Positions 7,857-13,494 of a stretch of 18,436 bases of DNA are shown here, piece after piece; the first letter of the stretch is position 1, and every line of letters starts with the position of its first letter. Location of the stretch: the NCBI GenBank assembly GCA_902465105.1, contig CABQLM010000041.1, forward strand, positions 1-18,436. The letters run 5' to 3'. The position numbers were made by a program, and so were the translations under genes. The notes under the pieces were generated by a model. It was not told the origin of the DNA. It ran no database searches and saw nothing but the letters and a program-made list of their open reading frames with translations. Source of the DNA: an uncultured Collinsella sp. Its GTDB lineage: Bacteria; Actinomycetota; Coriobacteriia; Coriobacteriales; Coriobacteriaceae.

Positions 7857-8651
7857 ATGATCAAATTGATTGCATCCGATATGGACGGCACGCTGCTTGA
7901 CGAGAATGGTCAAGTGCCGCCCGAGACGTACGAATTGATTCTGGCGCTACGTGAGCGCGGTGTGCATTTTGCCGCATCGTCAGGCCGCCGTTACGATCGC
8001 CTGTGCGAGTTCTTTGCGCCCGTTCGCGACAAGATGGACTTTGTCGCAGCTAACGGTGCCCAGGTCTACGCCGACGGCAAGATGGTAGACCGTGAGGTGT
8101 ATTCGCACCTGGCGATTCGAAAGCTCGCCCAGGCCGTCGCGACGTTTCCCAATCTGCATCTTGCGCTCTTTGACCGAACCAAGTCCTTTTTGCTCGATGA
8201 CGAGAGCAAGTTTGTGCGCGAGGTCGATAAGGACCTTCCCAATGCCGAGCGCATTTGGGAGCTGCCCGATCCCGGTGTAAATATCATCAAGGCGAGTATC
8301 TTTTGCGATGACGGTGCCGTTATGGACAGCGCCTACGTACTGCAGCGCGAGCTCGGCCAGCTCTTTACCTTTGCGCCTTCGGGCAACGCGTGGATCGATG
8401 CCATGCAGCCCGGTGTGTCGAAGGCCTCGGGCATCGCACAGCTCGCGGAGCATTACGGCATTGGGCGCGACGAAGTTATGGCGTTTGGCGACTCGATGAA
8501 CGACTACGAGATCATTCGCTTTGTCGGCACGGGCTGCGCGATGGAAAACGCGCGCCCCGCGCTCAAGGCGGTGGCCGATTGCGTGGTGGGTCGTAACCGC
8601 GACCACGCCGTCCAGCAGGAGCTCCGTCGCGTGCTGGAGAGCATATCCTAG
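7857..8651 (+). CDS. Cof-type HAD-superfamily hydrolase (first copy)
   Basis: The 264-aa protein belongs to the Cof/IIB branch of HAD phosphatases, soluble enzymes that usually dephosphorylate sugar phosphates, FMN, PLP or similar metabolites. Motif I is SDMDGTLL, with nucleophile Asp8 and acid/base Asp10. Lys189 fits motif III, and GDSMNDYE (Asp212, Asp216) is motif IV. The region between holds the C2-type cap. The start is set by GAAGGGAG seven bases upstream, which is buried in a strong hairpin. It converges on a second, distantly related HAD gene. The substrate cannot be told from sequence. Confidence 0.92.
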   Translation: MIKLIASDMDGTLLDENGQVPPETYELILALRERGVHFAASSGRRYDRLCEFFAPVRDKMDFVAANGAQVYADGKMVDREVYSHLAIRKLAQAVATFPNLHLALFDRTKSFLLDDESKFVREVDKDLPNAERIWELPDPGVNIIKASIFCDDGAVMDSAYVLQRELGQLFTFAPSGNAWIDAMQPGVSKASGIAQLAEHYGIGRDEVMAFGDSMNDYEIIRFVGTGCAMENARPALKAVADCVVGRNRDHAVQQELRRVLESIS

Positions 8652-8758
8652 TCCGACACCTGGGGACGTTCCTTTTCTGCCGGCAGCTGGGGACACTCCT
8701 TGTTGCTTGTGGCAAAGACTGTCCCCAACGACCAGTCGTTTAAGAACGTCCCCGATGA
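8652..8758. repeat. Nested GGGGAC palindromic element between convergent HAD genes (includes repeat copy 2)
   Basis: Outer arms TGGGGACGTTC (8661-8671) and GAACGTCCCC (8744-8753) pair, and inner arms GGGGACA (8690-8696) and TGTCCCC (8720-8726) pair inside them. This forms a large imperfect hairpin between the two convergent stop codons. The right half is the inverted copy of the repeat after ade. It could serve as a bidirectional terminator and resembles REP-like dispersed elements. Confidence 0.65.
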
Positions 8759-9601
8759 CTAGGCGAGGGCGGCCATGATGGTGCGGGCGACGCCGTCGTG
8801 GTCGTTGTCGAACTCGGTGATGGCGTCGGCGGCGTCGCGGTCCTCGGGCTCGCCGTTGATCATGGCCATGCCGTGGCCTGCTGCCTGCAGCATGGGAATG
8901 TCGTTGATGTTGTCGCCGAAGGCCCAGGCGTCGGCAAGGGGCTCGCCCAGATGCTCGCACAGCCAAGCCAATGCCGTTCCCTTGGTGGCTCCCTCGCCCA
9001 TGACCTCGATATTCATGGCGTACGAACGCGTGACCTCGATGCCTTCGAGCGTGTCGAGCGCCGCCGCGATGGCATCGCGGTCGGCCGGCTCGTACCAGTA
9101 CATGGCAATGCGTTCGAGCACCTCGACCTCGTCGATTTTGCTGTCGATATCCATGTCGATCGGCGTTCGCGTGCGCTTGAGCGAAGCCGCGATGTGAGGA
9201 TCGCCGCCACAGAATTCGTCCAGGCGCGTGTAGAGCGAGCGGGGGAGGAAACACTGCCCATCGGCGAAAATGTCGAAGGTCACATCGTGGCAAGCGGCGA
9301 TGCGATGGATGCGATGGGCGATACCGCGGTCGAGCGGTCGGCTTAAAATGCGCGTAGCACGTGAGGCATCGGTGGGCGTACCGTCGTCGAGCTGCCAGAC
9401 GCTGGCACCGTTGGCGCAGACCGCGTAGTGTACGGCGGGGTGAGCGAGGATGGGCTCAAAGATGCCCGACAGCGGACGTCCCGTGCAGGGCACAAACTCA
9501 ATGCCGCGACGTGCGAGCTCGTCGAGCATCGCCCAGGTGGCGTCGCTCATCTGCTTGTCACTCGTCAACAGCGTTCCATCCATATCGGAAAAAACAATCA
9601 T
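8759..9601 (-). CDS. Cof-type HAD-superfamily hydrolase (second copy)
   Basis: This is a 280-aa Cof/IIB HAD phosphatase. Motif I is FSDMDGTLL (Asp6, Asp8), motif II includes the Thr of CTGRP, Lys207 fits motif III, and GDNINDIPML (Asp230, Asp234) is motif IV. The C2 cap lies between. It is only distantly similar to the neighbouring HAD protein, so this is a family pair rather than a recent duplication. The ribosome binding site GAAAGGG (9611-9617) lies nine bases before the ATG. The citrate synthase terminator ends about 25 bases upstream of the start, leaving no room for a promoter. Expression therefore needs read-through or a promoter inside the citrate synthase gene. The substrate is unknown. 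Confidence 0.92.
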   Translation of the reverse strand: MIVFSDMDGTLLTSDKQMSDATWAMLDELARRGIEFVPCTGRPLSGIFEPILAHPAVHYAVCANGASVWQLDDGTPTDASRATRILSRPLDRGIAHRIHRIAACHDVTFDIFADGQCFLPRSLYTRLDEFCGGDPHIAASLKRTRTPIDMDIDSKIDEVEVLERIAMYWYEPADRDAIAAALDTLEGIEVTRSYAMNIEVMGEGATKGTALAWLCEHLGEPLADAWAFGDNINDIPMLQAAGHGMAMINGEPEDRDAADAITEFDNDHDGVARTIMAALA

Positions 9602-9626
9602 TCGATGCAGCCCTTTCTACTGGCAT

Positions 9627-9665
9627 AAAAAGCGTGGCCGAGGGCGGTGATGCCCTGGCCACGCT
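9627..9665 (-). terminator. Intrinsic terminator of citrate synthase, located in the leader of the second HAD gene
   Basis: Read on the minus strand, AGCGTGGCC (9665-9657) and the adjoining AGGGC pair with GCCCTCGGCCACGCT over about 13 pairs with one bulge, closing on a short loop. The stem is followed by TTTT. It lies 24 bases after the citrate synthase stop. Confidence 0.8.
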
Positions 9666-9688
9666 CGAGTTCTATAACGGTCCGCATC

Positions 9689-11107
9689 CTAGCGATCGGC
9701 GAGCGGCTTGTATTCCAGCGGCTCGATCACCGGACGGTATGCGGGACGGATGATGCGGTGCGCGCAGAAGAGCTCTTCCATGCGGTGCGCAGACCAGCCG
9801 GCCATGCGGGCGACGGCGAACAGCGGCGTAAAGAGCGTCTCGGGCACGCCGAGCATCTTGTAGATAAAGCCCGTGTACAGGTCGATGTTGGCGCAGATGG
9901 GCTTGGTCATGCCGTGGTCGCGCATCACTTGCGGGGCCAGGCGCTCGATGCGCTCGATGAGTGCGAACTCCTCGCCCAGGTCCTTCTTGGCGGCAAGCGT
10001 GCGCGCGTAATGACGGCACACCTCGGCACGCGGGTCGCTCAGCGTGTAGACGGCGTGGCCCATACCGTAGATGAGGCCCGTGCCGTCGAAGGCCTGCTTG
10101 TCGAGGATCTTGCCCAGGTAGGCTGCGACCTCGTCCTCGTCCTCCCAATTGGAGACATGCGCACGGATGTCCTCGTGCATGGATACGACCTTGGCGTTGG
10201 CGCCACCGTGGCGCGGGCCCTTGAGCGAGCCGATGGCCGCGGCGTAGGCGGAATACGGGTCGGTGGCCGAGGAGGACAGCACGCGGCAGGCAAACGTGGA
10301 GTTGTTGCCGCCGCCGTGCTCGGCATGCAGCATGAGCATCACGTCGAGCAGCATGGCTTCGTCGCGTGTGAATGCCATGCCGCCGCGCAGCACCTGCAGG
10401 ATGGTCTCGGCGGTGGAGAGGCCGGGTGTGGGGTGCGGTACATGAACCTCGGAGCCGCGGCGCTTGGCGACCGAGGCCATATGCGCGAAGGCGGCGATGC
10501 GGGGGAGACGGGCGAGCATGGAGATGGCGACGTCGATTTCGTGCTCGGGTGTAATGACGTCGGCCTCGGCGTCGAAGGCGTAGAGCAGCAGCACAGCGCG
10601 CTGAAGCACATTCATGATGCTCGACGACACTGTGGTCATGGGGAACTCGCGGACGTATTCGTCGCTCAGGTGCCTAAAAGCGCCCAGACGTTCGCAAAAA
10701 CCGTCGAGCTCCTCTTTGGTGGGCAGCGAGCCCGTGATGAGCAGGTAGGCGACCTCTTCGTAGCCATAGCGATTCTCGGCCTGGGCGTTGTTGACCAGGT
10801 CCTCGATGCTGTAGCCGCGCAGCGTAAGCTTGCCCTGGTCGGGTACGACTTTGCCGTCGACCTTGTTGTAGCCGTGCACGTCCGAGATGCGAGTAAGGCC
10901 CGCGACCACGCCCGAGCCGTCGGCATTGCGCAGGCCGCGCTTGACGTTATGCTCTACGAACAGGCCCTCGTCGTACGGGGCGGTCGGCAGGCCGTGGTAG
11001 AGGTTTTCGCTTTCGGGCGAAATCTGACGGCTCGCCTCGTAATCCAGAACCAGGCGGCTCAGGTGATCGTCGAAGCGGTAGTAGATTTTCTTGGCGTCGT
11101 AGGCCAT
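9689..11107 (-). CDS. gltA: Citrate synthase
   Basis: The enzyme condenses acetyl-CoA with oxaloacetate to citrate, in the cytoplasm. In a fermentative anaerobe this mainly feeds 2-oxoglutarate and glutamate synthesis. The 472-aa protein is longer than E. coli GltA (427 aa). The three catalytic residues are recognisable: His300 in GPRHGGAN, His351 in GMGHAVY and Asp409 in NIDLYTG. The conserved LHAEHGGGNNSTF stretch is at about 260-271. GAGGAG (11113-11118), five bases before the ATG, sets the start. It lies 77 bases downstream of an ACT-domain gene on the same strand, so the two probably form one transcript ending at the terminator at 9627-9665. A 2-methylcitrate synthase role cannot be excluded, but no propionate genes are nearby. 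Confidence 0.93.
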   Translation of the reverse strand: MAYDAKKIYYRFDDHLSRLVLDYEASRQISPESENLYHGLPTAPYDEGLFVEHNVKRGLRNADGSGVVAGLTRISDVHGYNKVDGKVVPDQGKLTLRGYSIEDLVNNAQAENRYGYEEVAYLLITGSLPTKEELDGFCERLGAFRHLSDEYVREFPMTTVSSSIMNVLQRAVLLLYAFDAEADVITPEHEIDVAISMLARLPRIAAFAHMASVAKRRGSEVHVPHPTPGLSTAETILQVLRGGMAFTRDEAMLLDVMLMLHAEHGGGNNSTFACRVLSSSATDPYSAYAAAIGSLKGPRHGGANAKVVSMHEDIRAHVSNWEDEDEVAAYLGKILDKQAFDGTGLIYGMGHAVYTLSDPRAEVCRHYARTLAAKKDLGEEFALIERIERLAPQVMRDHGMTKPICANIDLYTGFIYKMLGVPETLFTPLFAVARMAGWSAHRMEELFCAHRIIRPAYRPVIEPLEYKPLADR

Positions 11108-11184
11108 GCGCGCTCCTCTCCGGTCCGCTTTGGGGCCGCGCGCTTGGACGATATGACGTCAAGCTGCCCCGAGCGGCTCGTTCG

Positions 11185-11472
11185 CTACAGGCGGTACATA
11201 AAGTTAAAGACGTCCTCGCGCTGGATGGACACGTTGACGCCCGAAAGCTCGCCGGCCTCGGCCAGCGCCTTCTGCAGCTCGGCGAAGTCGAGCTTGGACT
11301 CGGCGGTATCGGCCAGCATGGTCATGGTGAAGATGTCCTCGATAATGGACTGCGTGATGTCGCGGATGTCGACGTTGGCCTCGCCTAGGACACGGGTGAC
11401 GCCGGCGACGATGCCGGGGCGGTTCTTGCCAAGGACGGTGATGACGATACGGGAGGACGAGATCTCGGCCAT
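11185..11472 (-). CDS. ACT-domain protein, UPF0237-like
   Basis: The 95-aa protein is essentially one ACT domain, a fold that usually binds amino acids and regulates metabolism. The start fits the small UPF0237 family: IVITVLGKNRPGIVAGVT, then NVDIRDITQSI, with DIFTMTML as the next strand. Members are often next to a DUF711/UPF0210 gene. Here the downstream partner is citrate synthase, which suggests, without proof, a link to amino-acid or 2-oxoglutarate status. GAAAGGG (11479-11485), six bases upstream, sets the start. The ligand is unknown. Confidence 0.88.
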   Translation of the reverse strand: MAEISSSRIVITVLGKNRPGIVAGVTRVLGEANVDIRDITQSIIEDIFTMTMLADTAESKLDFAELQKALAEAGELSGVNVSIQREDVFNFMYRL

Positions 11473-11534
11473 GGGAAACCCTTTCGCGTGATTGCGGCGC
11501 GCGCGGGGCGCTCCGCTACGGTTCAGTGTTCATC

Positions 11535-11540
11535 ATTGTA
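11535..11540 (-). promoter_or_regulatory. Possible -10 box for the ACT/citrate synthase operon
   Basis: On the minus strand TACAAT lies about 60 bases before the ACT gene start. No convincing -35 was found at the normal distance, so the assignment is tentative. Confidence 0.35.
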
Positions 11541-11585
11541 CCTGTCTGGCGCAAAAAAGGCGCGCTCGCTGCGGCGTTACATGCC

Positions 11586-11859
11586 TGCAACATGAGCGTA
11601 AGGGGGAAGGCCGTACGGGGAAGAGCCGTCTGACGCGTGTCCGGCTCGTGTTGGGTTGATTTCCGATCTCAGCCGAACGGACAGGCCGTTCCCGCAGTCA
11701 GCCGAACGCCTCCGACGGCTGATTCCGAACTGGAAGCGGAGGGCATCCCCGCCCTTCGGTAGGGGATACCGCTCCGCGGCGCATGCCGCGGGCGGCGCCC
11801 CTATCGGACCACCGTGACCTCAGTTGGGATGGGCCCAGCACTGCCGCGTACTCGGTGAG
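11586..11859. other. Gene-free, hairpin-rich boundary region
   Basis: Between the ACT gene and the recombinase remnant (11473-11859) I see no convincing gene or tRNA. The segment holds an 11-bp direct repeat TCAGCCGAACG (11669-11679 and 11698-11708). Small hairpins include GAACGG/CCGTTC and TCAGCCG/CGGCTGA. A strong one at 11760-11803 has CCGCGGC-GCAT-GCCGCGG at its tip and TAGGGG/CCCCTA at its base. Being next to an integrase gene, it could contain an attachment site or its arm-type sites. That is inference. Confidence 0.45.
11760..11803. repeat. Strong GC-rich hairpin
   Basis: CCGCGGC (11774-11780) pairs with GCCGCGG (11785-11791) around a four-base loop. The stem is extended through CCG/CGG and TAGGGG/CCCCTA with small internal mismatches. 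No T run follows on either strand, so it is not a typical intrinsic terminator. Confidence 0.6.
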
Positions 11860-12585
11860 CTAGAGCCAACTGTTCGTCTTCACGTCGCGTATGGCGATAT
11901 TTCGGTCGTCCGGCTCGGTGATGCCGTAGCCGAACGCCTGGAGCGTCTCGATGGACTCCTGGATCCTCTGTTGGAACATGGGACCCGGATCGACCCTCGG
12001 CCCGAGGTGCCCGCGCCAAAGGCACGGCGTGGCGCGCAGCATGTTATGGATTTTGGAGATGGGCTCGATGTCGGCGTAGACGTTGAGCGTCGCCATGGCG
12101 TCCTTGTGGCCGAGGATCGATTGGAGCGCCTTGATATCGCCGCCTTGGCGGATCCACTGCGTTGCGAACGTGTGGCGAAGGCCGTGGAACGTGATCAGCT
12201 CGTCGTTGGTGCCCATGAGGCCGTTGGTCTCCGAGAACGTCTTGAACGCCCTGCGGATATAGCTTGTCGTCGCGAAGGTCGCGCCCGGCTCCGACAGGAT
12301 GTAGCAGTCCCCGATCTCGACCGCCCCGGTAAGGCCGCGCAAGCGCAGCTTTCCGCAGTCGATCTCGTGGGTCTCCTTCAGGAAGGGGAGTAGGCCGACC
12401 GGGTCGATGGGGATACCCCTGGCGTCATGGGTCTTGGTGTCCTTGATGAACGAACCCATTCCCTTCGCGTACGCCACCGAGTGTCTGATCGAGATCAGGC
12501 CCGTCTCGAAATCCACATCGCACCACCGAAGGCCGCAGACCTCGCCGATTCGCATCCCCGTGTGCAGGGCGAGTACGACCGCCCT
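11860..12585 (-). pseudogene. Tyrosine recombinase (integrase) remnant, catalytic domain only
   Basis: The translated remnant begins RAVVLALHTGMRIGEVCGL, the standard start of the catalytic domain of phage and ICE integrases. The expected catalytic residues are present: Arg in TGMRIGE, HGLRH, LGH, and Tyr in LNVYADI. The N-terminal arm-binding and core-binding domains are missing. Immediately upstream, in the same frame, is a TAG (12586-12588) that ends the XRE regulator gene. The only ATG (12555) lies inside the catalytic domain and has no obvious ribosome binding site. The remnant therefore looks non-functional, unless a catalytic-domain-only protein is made. It marks this place as the edge of a former integrated element. 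Confidence 0.8.
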
Positions 12586-12837
12586 CTAATCCTCGGCGGA
12601 CCAATCGAGTCCGAACTCCTTTCGGGCATCCTCTTCGCTCATGACTTCGAGAAGGTCTCCGGGTTGGCAACGAAGGGCGAGGCATAGCTGCTCGAGTGTG
12701 TTGAAGCGAATGCCGCGAATATGCCCTTTTTTAATACGGGACAGGTTCACGGGCGTGGTTCCAATCCTTTCGGCAAGTTCGTTCGAGGAAATCTTTCGCT
12801 CGGCCATGATCTTGTCGAGGCGAACAATTACGGGCAT
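12586..12837 (-). CDS. Small XRE-family (YozG-like) transcriptional regulator
   Basis: The 83-aa protein is a single Cro/C1-type helix-turn-helix (SSNELAERIGTTPVNLSRIKKG, about residues 17-38), followed by the family's IRFNTLEQLCLALRCQPGDLLE block. Such regulators typically accompany DUF2975 membrane proteins, as here. AAGGAA (12843-12848) precedes the ATG by five bases and overlaps the upstream DUF2975 stop codon, so translation is probably coupled. The likely target is the palindrome at 13397-13415 in front of its own operon. Its stop codon lies exactly at the truncated integrase, so the last residues after about 66 may have been shaped by that junction. Confidence 0.9.
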   Translation of the reverse strand: MPVIVRLDKIMAERKISSNELAERIGTTPVNLSRIKKGHIRGIRFNTLEQLCLALRCQPGDLLEVMSEEDARKEFGLDWSAED

Positions 12838-12846
12838 GGCGTTTCC

Positions 12847-13359
12847 TTACGCAATCTCGTCGGAGTCGAGGTACAGCTCTCGGGCGTACAAGAAGAGCTG
12901 GGAAAGCATGAACAGGACGATGCCGAGAACCAGAGAGGTCCAATCGAATGATGAAGCGATCTCTTGGGCGCCGACGGCCCCCTCGCCGCCAAACATCGAA
13001 ACGGAGGTTTTGAGTGAGCCGGCGTAGAGGCTGGTGGCAGCTTGAACAACGAAGAGAATGCCGAGCACCTTCAAGCATGTCGCAGACCCTTTCTTGAAGG
13101 GGTCTCCGCTCTTGATCGTCCACACGAGAACGGCGCTGAGGATGGTCGTAGCGATACCGATGACGGCAGGGACCAATGTCGAGATCGCAAGGGCTGGATA
13201 CGCGGGGGAGTCTGCAATTACAGGGTTGTCGAGCACTTCGATTGCTGGCTTTAAGGAGAACGCCACTTGTGCGATGGCGGTGGCGCAAAGGGTCGCAGAG
13301 GCTATCGCACATGCGATGCGGAAGGAATGAAGCCGGGGAGTGCGATTGTCGGAACTCAT
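12847..13359 (-). CDS. DUF2975 family four-helix membrane protein
   Basis: The 170-aa protein has four predicted membrane helices at about 12-36, 53-80, 95-116 and 137-158. The SGDPF motif after helix 2 and the C-terminal ELYLDSDE ending fit the DUF2975 family. Family members are commonly encoded just before a YozG-like XRE regulator, the order seen here. The biochemical role is unknown; the pairing suggests a membrane-linked sensor or an anti-regulator. CGGAGGT (13364-13370) precedes the ATG by about four bases. Divergent from it is the ABC permease gene. Confidence 0.85.
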   Translation of the reverse strand: MSSDNRTPRLHSFRIACAIASATLCATAIAQVAFSLKPAIEVLDNPVIADSPAYPALAISTLVPAVIGIATTILSAVLVWTIKSGDPFKKGSATCLKVLGILFVVQAATSLYAGSLKTSVSMFGGEGAVGAQEIASSFDWTSLVLGIVLFMLSQLFLYARELYLDSDEIA

Positions 13360-13396
13360 AATAACCTCCGAAGAATTTAAAAAACTCAGGTTACTT

Positions 13397-13415
13397 TTTA
13401 ACAGTTTATGTTAAA
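13397..13415. promoter_or_regulatory. Palindromic operator candidate overlapping the DUF2975/XRE promoter
   Basis: TTTAACA-N5-TGTTAAA is a perfect inverted repeat. On the minus strand a promoter with TTGCCG (13431-13426), a 17-base spacer and TAAACT (13408-13403) would have its -10 box at the palindrome's centre. A bound dimer would block it. The nearest regulator gene is the XRE gene, so autoregulation is the natural reading. Confidence 0.55.
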
Positions 13416-13438
13416 TTGACTTTGCCGGCAAGTAATAA

Positions 13439-13461
13439 GGGCCGAGCATTTTGTTCGGCCC
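13439..13461. other. Hairpin in the leader of the ABC permease gene
   Basis: GGGCCGA (13439-13445) pairs with TCGGCCC (13455-13461), extended inside by two further pairs, around a T-rich loop. No T run follows on the plus strand, and only a broken one on the minus strand. It may be an mRNA leader structure or a weak terminator. Confidence 0.45.
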
Positions 13462-13494
13462 CTCTGTTCCGACTGGATGAGGTTAAGGTTGGCG

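Noticed and set aside
7652..8762. Spaced GGGGAC units as a CRISPR array
   Set aside because: The units are few, inverted and unevenly spaced, with no regular repeat-spacer pattern.
7980..9293. 437-codon open frame on the minus strand
   Set aside because: It overlaps both HAD genes and the repeat between them, with no family features. The HAD motifs in the other frames decide the matter.
9647..11491. 614-codon open frame on the plus strand
   Set aside because: It is antisense to citrate synthase and the ACT gene, both clearly recognisable.
11473..11859. A tRNA gene as the integration target
   Set aside because: No cloverleaf or GGTTCGA-type T-loop was found in this region on either strand.
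12731..13312. 193-codon open frame on the minus strand
   Set aside because: It overlaps the DUF2975 and XRE genes in another frame; those have family motifs and ribosome binding sites and this frame has neither.
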